A program made the translations under genes and the position numbers. The notes beneath the pieces were generated by a model that was given only the letters and a program-made list of their open reading frames with translations, was not told where the DNA came from and made no database searches. DNA of 64,000 bases from Psettodes erumei (taxonomy: Eukaryota > Chordata > Actinopteri > Pleuronectiformes > Psettodidae). Below, in pieces: positions 11,301-32,053 of this stretch (the stretch's first letter is position 1; each line of letters opens with the position of its first letter). The stretch spans positions 4,960,001-5,024,000 of the forward strand of contig JAFBJZ010000952.1 in assembly GCA_016785225.1 (NCBI GenBank). The letters run 5' to 3'.

Positions 11301-13207
11301 CCCAATCAATCTCTGACAATTATTGCCTTGTCTGGTCACCGCCAGTTAGTGCTTAGGTACATGCTAATGTGATTGATCCTCCTCCTAATCAATCACTCTC
11401 AAGGCAGGGTGGATCCATATTATACCTTACTTTCGGCAGGCCGGAGAGATGCCTTTATCAAGACCTGACGCCATAAAGATGTGAGGGCAGGTACGCGTGA
11501 CAATGCAGTGATGGTCTGGCTTCAGAATCCAACATCCCCTTTCACTCTTGCCAAGACAGGCAGAGGATTCCACAGGAAAACACCCGGTCAACCAATGCTA
11601 ATCGAACACCTTGGTGAACTGGGGGCAGGGCAGAACGGGCAGGTTTCACTGCAGTCCTCAGAGAATGACAACCCCTCGGGCTGTTGGGTAAAATTACATC
11701 CTCACCTCCATCACGTGATGGAAACACACCTGACAAAACCCACCGGTATATCATGTGAAAGAGCCACTGTCACAGTCCAAACTGCCGCATCCGCATCATA
11801 TGCAAATCTGTACAGCATTTCACACCTTGTCTACATCTCATCTGCTGATACTCCACATGAAGCTGTGGCTACAAGGCTAAATGTTTTGCTCGTGTGCTAC
11901 TGGGGGTGCAATGCAGACCCTCTATTCATAACATCTTCCTTGTAGTGAGCTGCCTTGGATGGCATCCAAAGGAATCTCTTACACACTGGGAGGCAACTCA
12001 GTGAACTGGTAAATAAACTGACTTTTCTTACAACACAATGGGACAATGGAAGCAATAATAAAAAAAAAAATGCACACAGTATATGCTTTTTTTGTCATTG
12101 AAAACTTTTCACACAAGGCCCCTCGTGCAAACTCATCTTGGAAAGCACTGAGGATGTAAATAAACACGTTCACAGCTTACACTTGAGAAAACATATTGGA
12201 CTTACTTTGAGGTAATCATTCTCCGATCTCAGCTCCTCTATTTCCCTGACAAACTCTTCGTGCATGCCGTCCATAAACTCCTCTGTGAGGTCTGAGAAAG
12301 CCAGAGATGTGCTCGCTGGCACCCGGCTGTCAAACGAGGTGACCGAGCGCTCCTCGCCGGGGGATATGCTCCCCTCCCCGGTCTCCACACCGAGCGAGAG
12401 ACGCTCCTTGTCGTCTTTCTCCGCGGAGGGGTAGGGGGTCTTGGCGGTGGCTTGTTGACTAACTCTGTCCGACAACGCGCCATCCCTGAGCGGCTTGTCT
12501 CCGTCCGGCCCACCGCCCCGGCTGCTCCTCGACTCGGTGTCGCTGCTCACAGCGTCCGCGGAGAGCTTGTTTTCCTCAGAGGCACAGTCCGATAGCTCGG
12601 AGCTGCTGTCGGTCGGGGAGAGCTTCCCTGGGGCACAGCCCGAGTCCTTGGATAAATCATCAGACCCTATACTGGCGTCCGACACCTTCCTCCGCCCTCC
12701 GCTGCCTTTGGCCGCCTTGGCCGCCGAGTTCTTGGTCAACGCGGCGGCGGAGAAGGAGGATTTCCCGGCCAGTTTGCTTCCACCGCTCTTCTCCGCCTTG
12801 CCGTCCTTTCCGGGGAGACTTCCCACGGGGCTGCGCCTGGAAATGCGGCTACCCAGGTGGATGGCTCCCGGCTTGACGCTCAGGGTCGGCGTCCCAATCC
12901 CTCCGCGGATCTTTGTGAGCGACCACCCGGGTACATCCTTAGGTCTGGCCGGGGACGGAGCCCGGTTTATCTTCTTTTTCTCGCCGGGAGACTCTGCGGA
13001 CAGCACCGCAGAGAGCTCCGCCGTTTCAGGCCGGGGGTTTTGCTGTTGCTGCCCGGCCACCGCGTGCTGCGCCTGCCCGCTATCCGAACCCTCCGTCCCG
13101 CCTCCGCTTTCCATCTTCTGCCGGAGATGGAGTCTCCGTTCCTTGGGCGAGGCGAAGACGAGGTGAGTCGGGGAATTGTGGACATCAACCTCCTTTGTTT
13201 TTGTCAT
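6432..13207 (-). CDS. mtcl2: mtcl2 (soga1), 5' part of gene: coding exons 1-3, gene continues past position 1
   Basis: Microtubule crosslinking factor 2 (SOGA1 family) is a long coiled-coil protein that links microtubules and associates with the Golgi. Seen here: join of 12206-13207, 6949-7050 and 6432-6554 on the minus strand, 409 residues, all introns phase 0 with GT-AG borders. The N-terminal third is disordered and rich in Ser, Gly and Lys, with the family box RAPSPARP near residues 82-89. The coiled coil begins around residue 300 (EEFMDGMHEEFVREIEELRS) and runs through exons 2 and 3. Residues such as LEMRDMYMEEDVYQLQELRQ and RILQYRLRKAERRSL fit MTCL2 better than MTCL1 (which has MLEMQDNYLEED) or MTCL3 (which has DTFFEEDACQLQE). 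The remaining exons lie left of the window. Paralog choice rests on recalled family sequence. Confidence 0.88.
6555..6948 (-). other. mtcl2 intron 2
   Basis: A 394 bp intron between two phase-0 coiled-coil exons. It has a donor GTACGT at its 5' end and an acceptor TTTTTCAG. Nothing else was recognised inside. Confidence 0.88.
6949..7050 (-). CDS. mtcl2: mtcl2 coding exon 2 (coiled coil)
   Basis: 34 codons reading DEMEELRSEMLEMRDMYM...QELRQQLEQ. The acceptor is GTGTCCAG|GAT and the donor CAG|GTACGT, both in phase 0, so it joins exon 1 and exon 3 without a frame change. Leucine and glutamate spacing is that of a parallel coiled coil. This is among the most conserved stretches of the MTCL/SOGA family and is the main basis for the paralog call. 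Confidence 0.93.
7942..7980. repeat. (GT)n microsatellite
   Basis: About 19 uninterrupted GT units. The small cysteine/valine open frames over it are translated repeat. Confidence 0.95.
8331..8362. repeat. (GT)n microsatellite
   Basis: About 16 GT units next to the purine tract at 8468-8740. Confidence 0.95.
9341..9534. repeat. foldback (MITE-like) repeat
   Basis: Two 60 bp arms (9341-9400 and 9475-9534) are inverted copies of each other, 48 of 60 positions matching by hand alignment, around a 74 bp loop. The arms begin GTTAGCTTAGC and share TGGAAACGGAGGG and GGCTCTGTCC. Motifs of this kind (GCTAAGCTAAGC, GGCTCTGTCCAAA) are widespread in teleost genomes. No transposase. Confidence 0.75.
12206..13207 (-). 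CDS. mtcl2: mtcl2 coding exon 1 (N-terminus, start codon)
   Basis: 334 codons ending ...RSENDYLK at donor AAA|GTAAGT. The first ATG at 13205-13207 has an in-frame TGA immediately upstream, so the frame cannot extend further. A second in-frame ATG at 13112-13114 (Met32, MESGGGTEGS) has a better initiation context (AAGATGG, purine at -3 and G at +4), so it may be the real or an additional start. Composition is low-complexity: SGGSKLAGKSSFS, KGSGGRRKVSD and many Ser-Asp pairs, with the coiled coil starting at the 3' end of the exon. The exon is GC- and CpG-rich compared with its introns. The long antisense open frame 12495-13166 on the plus strand is a shadow of this exon. Confidence 0.88.
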
Positions 13208-13760
13208 TCATTCCGTTTATGTCGAAACAAGAAAAGCAGAAACAAACCTCCTGTTTGAGGACAGAGGAGGCAGAAGTTGTTGAGTGTGAACAAACAACTG
13301 CAGAGCAACACAAAAGGAGGTGATCCTCACTCCTGCCACAATAAGATCCCCCGTAGTGCAACAGGACGAGGAAGCAGGAAGCAGTGTCCAAAAAAACTGC
13401 CAAAAATGAGATAAATACAATCCCCTTTTCTTCTGTGTGTGTGGTGGATTCGTAAACGATTCCGCTTTGTTCCTCTCCTCTCGTCTCCTCTCTTCAGGAT
13501 CGCTGTGTCGGTGACATTAACGAGCCGGCTCCTGCTCATACAGAGCTGTGGGTGAGAACAGAGAGGCAGTGTGGTGGATATGGTCTCTCCCTCTCTCCGC
13601 CCAGATAACGGGATGCATCTCTGGAGGAGGGAGAGAGAGAGAGAAGCTCTCATCTGCAGCTCTCTGTCGCCACCACTGCAGGACATCAGAAGGACAGTGA
13701 AAGATGAAAACAGTGAGTATGGATGTTGTGGGACATGCGTTAGGAGCGCGATTCGCCGTG
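13208..13760 (-). promoter_or_regulatory. probable mtcl2 5' UTR and promoter region
   Basis: Lies directly upstream of the mtcl2 start codon. It is moderately GC-rich, with a GC box (CCGCCC on the plus strand at 13597-13602, GGGCGG on the minus strand) and CT/GA-rich stretches. Several ATGs lie in other frames ahead of the start. No TATA box was clear. The transcription start cannot be fixed from sequence alone. Confidence 0.4.
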
Positions 13761-16712
13761 GATGTGTATTTAATGATGAAGTGAATGTATTGAATGATGA
13801 TACAATGAAACAGCATTTGGTGGCTGCACGGAAAGCAAACAAATGTGAGGATGTCAGAAAAATACATCATGCGGCCACTCCCCCAAAATGACACCGCACT
13901 CCATCTACTGATTGTGCTAATGGACCCCTCTGCGGCTGTCTGTACACTGTCAGCATTTATTATTGATGTGTGTTTTTACAGAGAGATGTTTACACTGCAT
14001 CTGTATCTCCAGCTAATTTGCAACCAGCATCCTAAGAGGGCCCTTTCTTACAGTTTTTTTTTGAGGTTGTTACCGTTCACCCTTGCACACTATGAACTTC
14101 AGTTCTGCACAGCATTGTTTATTCCTGTACAGGCAATTGCATGCAGGAGGTTGCCACCCAGATCAACAGATATCCACAGAACAGCTGGGAGGAGAAACAT
14201 TCTTAAGACCAAAGCTCCAAACAATCAAAGGCTATAATGCTAAAAAAAATGGGATGGAATTGATAATCAATAGTTTTAAAAAAAACAAGTCAGCAAAAAG
14301 GAAATTTACTTCATACAGTAAACACAAACATTCCATTTGATGTCTCTGCTTTTTTCATGTAATAGTTGTGTCTTTTCTGTCAGTGTGACATTGAGACACT
14401 TTGCATCCTTACACTCACAGGAAGAAATAACTCTTTTTTGCCCAGAAAATACCAATCTGAAAAAGAAGCAGAGCACCACCAAATTTTATTGCCTGGTGGA
14501 TTGGATTGGTTGGAGTGCAGATTTAAATAGACAAAAAATGTACATGCTTTACACAAATAAAAATCCATTGAGTAAAACACTTACTAATTATCATTATTTA
14601 TATCTGAACCGCATTTCAATATAATACTTAAAGATTAGATTTTTTTGGCGTCAAACAGTCAACTTTTATCTACTTAAGATTCAAGACATTTTCTTTATGA
14701 TACAGTATGTTTGTATACAACCATTCCCATCATGATTAATTCACACATATGTGCACATGGTAACTGTGCAGCAGAGCTCATGTTTCTCCAGTCTCTCTCT
14801 TCATCTCTCTTACTCCGCTAAAGTCAGGCTGTGATCAGATACCAGCAATAAAAGAGTACAAACGCACTCATGATTCCTCAGACGACAACAACAACAGGTT
14901 AATGCCTTTGACCCACTGGAATCATCTGATTGTCTGGTTGTGTGGTTCAAAAACAAACCGTCAAGATAGCCTCAGACACTGACAGGCTGATCTGCCATGT
15001 AAATGTGTGTGGAGGTGTGATCTCTGCCTTTATGTTAAAGTGTTAGCGTGGCGCATGAAAAACATACTGACCATGAGATGCAGATGATTTTGTTGTGGAC
15101 ATTTTCATCACATCATATCCTATATTCTCTACTTCTCTGTCTCCTTCTTCTCAGATTGTTCCATTCTCTTAAACCTCGGCTTGTCTTTTTGTCTTATGTG
15201 CATTAAGTTCCTTCACCTCTGCGGCAGACCCTCTCTAACAGCGCCATTATTCTGTCACCTTACATTCAGTTACCAGGTCATTATTAATGCATGCATGTCG
15301 GCAGTAATATTAGGCTTCATGCCGGTAAAGCCTTCAAATTATAAAATCGTGTTCGTATAATATACTGTTCTTTGATAAAAAGACAAAGGAAAAAAGCTCT
15401 ACTTGAAAAGCATTTACCGATTTTAATGTCATGGCTGAGGTGTATATACAGAACCATGAAGTGATGGGTGAAAATGTATTGCTATAGTACATTTTCGTGA
15501 AGCGACGGGGAGGCTTTGTCATCTCCAGCCATGAATGAATGATTTGCATCATTATTAAAGCTAAAAAAAAAAAAAAAGTAGAGCGGGACCTCCTCTTTTG
15601 CTCCTAAATATTTCTTATCCTCTAATATTAACCACATTCATGTACTGTAAGCCACATATTAAGTAATGCTCCACAACCATAATATTTTTCAACACAGATC
15701 CACTGTAATTTAGCCATTTTTATAGCTGATAAATATTTGTTCGAAAAACTTCCCGTACAAAGGTTGTGATTAATTTTAAATTTCTGGTTTGATTTGGCAA
15801 TAAAAAAAGAGGTTTCACATCGTCAGCACGCAAGCCGCTTAGCTAACTGGTGACAGAATCAGGCTGAGGAAAGATGGGAAAGAACAGCACAAATCAAAGT
15901 GAAAGATGACTCAGTAGCTGTCTACGCTGTTTGTTAGGCAAGAAAAATGACAACACAAGAGTTCAAATGGTCACCTCTTGATTCCTGCGTGTAAAATCTG
16001 CATGTCAGGTCTTTTTCTCAGCAGACATGTTGACTTGCTATGGAACCAATAGTACAGGTGTTACTCATAGTATCAGGAGTGGCTCTGTTCTAATCACATG
16101 TCCCAATACACTGTGATGATGTGACAGTGAATCAACATACACATTACCAGGACCAAGAACTAAAGCAGCTGACTTGTATCTATCCATGAATAATTTCATA
16201 ATTTCAACTTTTGTTTTTTTCCACTGTGACATGTCAAAACGTGATTCATGAAAAATGCCAATTCAGGCCAAAATCCCTCTATAGCTCTCTATTCTGCTGG
16301 CCGTTCTATACATTGTAACTCCACACTCAGATTACACACTTATTAAAGATCCTATCCAGCATGGAAATTTCAATTTGGAGTAATACAATGGATCCCTGAA
16401 TCATTAATGAACAGACCAACCACCGTTGCCCATAATGAGGTCGTAAAAGGCATTCGTTGAATAATCAAGCAGAGACTCAAGTGCTACACAAACAGCACCC
16501 AGTGTTGGCCTGCGCGAAGCTGGGCACCAAGTGACACACAAAGAGCCCTATGAAAAACACAAGTGTTATCCAGCTCATAATAGAAATACCTGTATCAGAT
16601 ATTGCAACCGTCCCTGCAATGTCAATGCAGTCTGCTCCTTTGTGCTAACTCTTGGTAAAATGCTAAATGACAATTATTAGGCCCACTATCTTGAGGACAA
16701 CTCCACCCTCTG

Positions 16713-16804
<92 letters not shown>

Positions 16805-19800
16805 CCCCTTAAGGCCTATTGTTGCGATTTAGCAACACAGCACTTCCGCTCCATAACAGCCAAAATAGCATCTGTATTAGTATTGCTTTGTTACATTAAT
16901 AAAAGAATATTCATACCTGAGATGGGAACAGGTTTTTTTTTTTTACCTTTATTGCCTGTTGTTGCTAATTTGCATCATAGATAATAGATAATAATAGATT
17001 TATATGTATTTTATATCTATTTTATGTGCTATACTCAAACTTAACACTCAATAAATTCAGGCGTTAAGGGGTTAATGCAGTAACCATCGCTCGGTATGCT
17101 AGCATTGGCTGAGAGCATGTTTGAGCATGCTAACCTAGTGTTAGCTTACTATTAAAGTAATTCCTGGTTAGCTTTTTCAATGTGTGTACAGACCCCAGGC
17201 TGTGTCGTGTATGTGAATGTTTTCCATTTAAATATATTAAGAAGAATGTGTTTGTGAATAATCTTTTTTTGTAATAATTAATTTTTTCTCACCATGACAC
17301 GCCAAAGCACCTCACTGCTGTCCAGGCCTTCATGGATGACTGGAGGGAGGAAACCCATTGAACCAAGCAGAAATGAGCATATTTTACTAATTATCTGGGA
17401 GAAAACACTCTGATGTGTCTTTCATTGCTGTCCAGTATGGATAATAGAGTGCACGATTTCCAGTCTGCCTTGCTGAGTGGAGAGAAGACAATAATAGAAA
17501 GTTGCTGTCCTTGCAAGTTATCTTGTCTAGTAATTGGAAAGCAGAGGGTATGTGTTGGTGGTTATGAAGACGAGCTGCCTCAGCAGTGCCACTACTACGT
17601 CTGCCATCTGGCATGAGGAGACAAATACATTCCTCTCTATCTGCTTTCTTATAATGTTGTTTTGCAGTTTTTGCAGGAACATCCTTAAATTAGAATTTCT
17701 ATAATTCTATGTAATTGGAGTCATTAACTGAAAATTATTTTTTTGAGGGGCCATGCAGTTTTGCAACTGTAATTTAATGTAATAAATGAATAATCAAAAT
17801 ATTTCTTACTTTTCTTACACAATAGGGAATATTAAGCAGGTGATAACAAAATTTTGGAAACATTTTCTTCATAGTTGAACAGAGATAAGCTAGCAGCTTC
17901 TCTGTATTAAATCTTTAAGCCTGTGTGCTTTTTGTGTTACAGTTTCATATTTAGTGCAAAAGACGTAGGAGCACAACCAAACCTCAACTGTAACTCACAG
18001 CAGGAGGGCAAATGAGATTATTTCCCTAAATGTTTAACTATTCCTTTAAATGTTTCTTCAATTTCTGTCATTCTGTAGCACCTTCAACCAAAATATTTTC
18101 TTCACTGCTGCATTCATTATCACAGCATATTTTAATCATCCCCAGCTGTTTTATTGAAGGGGACTAAAGTGCTGTAGGTGTCCTCTCAGACTGAAACTGG
18201 TGGTTCTGCATCAGTGTTGTGCCTCAACTGAATTGTCTCCTGCACATAAATGAGTCTCTTGTGGCCTGCTTTATCTGGAATAACAAGTTTCTCCTGAGCT
18301 CTCCCTCCCTGCTGGGGAGAGTAGATGGCCTATATATGATGTTATCAAATCTCAGACCTCCTGCTGACACTGCTGGATCACGCCTCGGGCCTACCAAAAG
18401 TGAGCAATGCGGTGCTTATGTGTGTACAAGTGGTTCCATATCCCTTTCAGACCACAAAATGAGCAAAAGTATGAATACTATAGTGATCTTAGCTTTAAGA
18501 GGCTTTATTATTGAACTGGTACTCAGGAGTTTTTTTGTACTAGTTGGAGATTTGTATGACCACCAGTGGCACCGTTTCATAAGTAATGCTTTGCTGTGAA
18601 AGGCTTATTCAAGGAAAGAAATTCCCTAGTAAAGGACTTCGCAAGAGGTCCATGTACAGTATTATACAGCTGTGGAAAATTATTATTCTGTTTAGAAAAT
18701 AATAATAACTTGCCTTATTCAAAACCATTTTTGAAACATTTCAGAGAAACATAGTTGCTGTAATTCCAAGTAGATCAAGTGAATAAATAAATTACAACAG
18801 TTAATCCTTTGTATAATTTTGAGGGCAGTATCTTGCAGTGATGGAACATTTATTTAGTCTTGTATTTTGTATGATTTTGAGGTAAGTTTTCTTTGAGTGT
18901 TTCCATTTTATGCTACTTCTTCTTCATTACATTTCCGTAGGAAATCTTGTACTAATTGCTCATCGACAGTTACCTGACAGCTTTACTAACTGCTTTCCTG
19001 ACTCAGATTACAACACAAAATATATAACCAAAAAATATGCATACAACAATACACATATGGTAGCAAAAAATTATGATGCATTTTTAGAGATTTAAACCAC
19101 CCAGCAGTTTATAAAAAAGGGGTAATGAGCATCATCATTACCAGCTGCAACATTAAAATAACTACACATTAGTGTAAAAATTAATTAATCAAAAATTATA
19201 ATCCAAAAATATATACTATTCTGAAATGGGCCCGTCTGCATAATTAATGTTTTTTTGTTTTGTTTTGTTTTGTTTGTTTGTTTTTTGGGGGGTGCATACT
19301 TGGATGCAAATAATGTTAATGCAGGACTTCTACACTGGATAAAGGATAAAGCATTTCTACACTGTTGTGTTGTTACTTTTAATTATGTAAAGGATTTTAA
19401 TAGGTCCTCCACTGCTGGCATTATTTCACTTGTCACATATCCATGCATGACAATCATTAGAGTTGTGACCCTAAATATGATGAACAGTTGCACCTCATAT
19501 ATGAAAAGCCACATAGTTTATTCCTTAGTTTTAGGAATTCTAATTTTATTTTATTCATTATGTACTGTTAATTATATTCTCATTATGATTCCACAGTTGT
19601 GTACTATTGACATGGTTTTATCTGTTTTCATTCTGTTATATTAATGTGTGTCTGAATAACAACAAACTGTAGGTTCACATTGTAAGTGTGGTATGACCTT
19701 AATGCAACCAGTTCATCAGGCGGGATTATGAAGACCCAGCTATTAGAGGACATTTACAAATAAAACAACAGTTATGCAGGTTCAGGTTCACTATACTGCA

Positions 19801-22020
19801 GGAACAACATTTAACTATGTTCTGCTTCCATCTAGCGGTGAGCAGTGGAGCCTGCAGTACAGGACAAACTGTGACAGAGTAATATAGAACAACACATGAG
19901 GAAGAAAGGCCTGGTTGCTGGTGCGTTTATGTTCACAGGCAATTTTGCATCACAACCACAAAATAAACTATGATACTCTGATAATTACTCTTGTGCAAAG
20001 AAGTTGAGGGGCAGGGAAACCCATATGCCCAACTAGCTGCTTTTACCCAGTGATGCTGTTTAGGAAATCTTTACATTTTTTAAATTTATTCCAGAACAAA
20101 GATTCTCCCCCCTTTTTATGTCAGGAATCTTTTAATCATCAAAGGGTGAGAACAAGTATCATTTACATCTCTCTCTGACTCACAAAACAGGGTATGTGTG
20201 GACAATGGCAGCATTGTTGACCCTCTTTGTAGCCTGCATGATGGAATATTTTTCAAATGTACAGCACCACTATTAACACATGGCTAGTTTGCGTATGTTT
20301 GCGTATTATGTATGCTGGTGTGAGCATCTGTATGTACAGTACATGACTGTTTCTTTGTCAGTGTGTGTGATTGTGTATGAGTATTGGTCTTTATGCCACT
20401 GTGAGCCTGAATAGAGACCATTTTCTGCTCTGCTCCACTATGCTCTGCCTGTTCCCTCCTCCTCTCCTTTTCTTTGTCATCATTTTTCTTTTCTTCTCAT
20501 CACACCCTCATGGTTGTTATGTAATAGTGGGTGAGGAGATACACTGCTTGTCTGTCTGCTGCAGCCTACAAGAACAATAAATCATTTTGAAGATTATACT
20601 TTTCTGAGTAGTCATGTGATGATATAAGTTTCAGCAGCAATAGAAAGTTAGCACATTTTCTTCACACCCTTGTTATGCTATGATCAACTGTGAAGGGTAT
20701 TTGTGACATCTTTATCCTTTATGAACTTTTGGGCTTTATGATTTTTATCTTCCATAGATTGTTCATTCAAAATGATGCCTGCCACCCATGCTTGGTTACT
20801 AAGTTTTTATTCTGTTTATTGCAAATACAAAAACAGTGTGTGGGTCTGATAACTTCTCTCCAGAAAGACCCATGAGTAACTAGCAAGTGTATAGGACAAA
20901 AATATTAATCTTTATGAAACTGATTATAAACTGAACTGAATTATTATTTCATATTGAAAGATGAAAAAAATCTATTTATTCAACCAGGAAATCCTAAAAC
21001 ATGATAAATGAACACACGACTGACACGAGGACATGTACATATAAACAATAAGTCTATAAGAGATGTTGCTCATGTTGACCATATGCCTAATTCTGTGTCC
21101 TGCCTGTGTTTCTCACTAAGTTCACAGGCAGCTGTATCAAACATACTGGTGACAGACAGGCTACATTATTGATGAGAGAGATAATATACTCGAGCCAAGG
21201 TCATGTCTCATAAATTGGGCTTTAAATGAACACCAATTATGCAAAGGCCAACTTAGAGCTGTGATGCTAAGGAAAGTAACATTTTCTGCCTCAAACGTCA
21301 AGGAATTTCAAGTAGGAATGAAGCACTGCGTAATTAGAATTTCTTGACAGTTCTTTATAAACCTCAAAAATATAAAACATTATCAAACAGCAACTCTTGA
21401 TGTATTCAGACACCCCAAAAGAACCTGACTAGGACATAAAAATGCAATGAAGATGCAAATGTTCAAGAAATTTACTTAAACTATCACTATCTTATTTTTT
21501 CATCACCACTATCAGCTGTCCTCAACTGCTAACATGAAACTTCCACAAAGCCATCCAGTGCAGAGACATAAATTCCAGTCATTCTCATCATGTTCAGTTA
21601 ATGTACTTAAAGAGATAATGATGGGATGTCTGGAATATGAAACCATCAGGGTGTGGTGGTTAGTGGCCGCCCATGTTACACAATCCACCTGACTTTATCT
21701 TGGCCTCTCCACTGTGCAAGGTCATCAACAAAAAGGCTTCATACAAGTTACACTTAATACAAGGGGCTAAAAATTATGACTGAGAGAAGTGACTGAATGT
21801 CATGAATTCATTCTTATAAATAATTCAACACTTTTAATATTTGGATTAAGTTTTGGATTCTGTGATTAAGAATAATAATAAAAATGATTTTTTTAAAAAC
21901 TACGGAGTAATCTATTATGTCAATGCTCTAGTGGCAAAGATGTAGTACATTATCTAAAATAACAACGCCAAAAAACACAACATTTCAAACAAGGGAAGTA
22001 TTGCATATTGGTTTATATTA
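13761..22020. other. intergenic, AT-rich, no gene recognised
   Basis: About 8 kb between the divergent mtcl2 and osbpl2 promoters. Open frames are short, lack splice-site context and have no recognisable homology. It contains a long CA/GT/AT palindromic microsatellite at 16713-16804, A/T homopolymer runs, and a stretch near 19.78-19.87 kb with a CATCTAGCGGTGAG motif also seen in a repeat at 33.5 kb. Confidence 0.55.
16713..16804. repeat. compound (CA)n(GT)n(AT)n palindromic microsatellite
   Basis: CA repeats to 16740 are directly followed by GT repeats (16741-16788) and AT repeats (16789-16804). The CA and GT blocks are inverted copies of each other with no spacer. Confidence 0.95.
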
Positions 22021-22029
22021 GTCATTCTT

Positions 22030-22234
22030 TACTACCAGCCATTCAACCTGTTTTGTTATTGGTCAAGCTCTCCGTTGGTGACAGCCGATTGGCTGTGGAC
22101 CATGTCTATCATTCATCTAATCCCACCCCCACTGCCAGCGACTTCCGCTTCTGTGTCAATCCAAAGGCTACACAGTAAATTCCTGCTCATCTCTCTGGAC
22201 TTGTCAAAACAGTTAACCAGCGCACACCGCCGAG
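22030..22234 (+). promoter_or_regulatory. osbpl2: probable osbpl2 promoter and non-coding exon 1 (donor at 22234/22235)
   Basis: Two inverted CCAAT boxes (ATTGG at 22058-22062 and 22088-22092), an ETS-type ACTTCCG (22141-22147) and a GC-richer stretch ending CACCGCCGAG|GTAAGATG, a strong splice donor. This is the pattern of a TATA-less promoter with a short untranslated first exon. The next plausible plus-strand exon with a matching role is the osbpl2 exon carrying the start codon at 31.7-32.05 kb. The link is inferred from position only and would be settled by RNA or CAGE data. Confidence 0.5.
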
Positions 22235-31723
<9,489 letters not shown>

Positions 31724-32053
31724 CTGTATAGTTCACTGGACTCAACGAGAAGAAACCAAACTCAACTCTGAAGTTGCGTCCGCAGCTGATCAGCTCCGTT
31801 CCTCTGCGCTCAGACCGTCCCGACGTAACCGGCACCGCGCCCCCTGGATAGTGGATTGGGCTGTCGCCGCGGCGACGGTGCAGGAGGTGCCGCGATCGCC
31901 AGGTGTCCCAGCGGAGGAATCTGTGCCGGGGGAGAAGGGGGGGTCCGCGCCAAACGTAACATGTGCTAGAAGTTGAAGGTCTTTCCTAAACGACCGGTCA
32001 GCTTTGACTCCAGAAGATGAGCAATGAGGATGAGTTCTACGACGCCGTCACAG
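31724..32053 (+). CDS. osbpl2: osbpl2 exon 2: 5' UTR plus start codon (coding 32017-32053)
   Basis: The acceptor is CCCTCCACAG|CTG at 31723/31724. The first 293 nt are untranslated, followed by ATG at 32017-32019 with A at -3. It encodes MSNEDEFYDAVT plus one base, with donor ACAG|GTGGGC. The acidic EDEFYDAVT resembles an FFAT motif, which in this family binds VAP proteins on the ER. The usual Glu at the last position is Thr here. The only upstream ATG forms a two-codon frame (31961-31969). Confidence 0.92.

Larger units (their letters stand above)
7051..12205 (-). other. mtcl2 intron 1 (5.2 kb)
   Basis: Large first intron, phase 0. It holds two GT microsatellites, a 270 bp purine-rich tract (8468-8740), a foldback repeat (9341-9534) and a small cluster of TGATTGAT-type motifs (11288-11395). 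No coding exon was seen on either strand. Confidence 0.8.

Noticed and set aside
12495..13166. 223-residue plus-strand open frame
   Set aside because: Exact antisense of mtcl2 exon 1. Its composition follows from the GC-rich coding strand and it has no splice context of its own.
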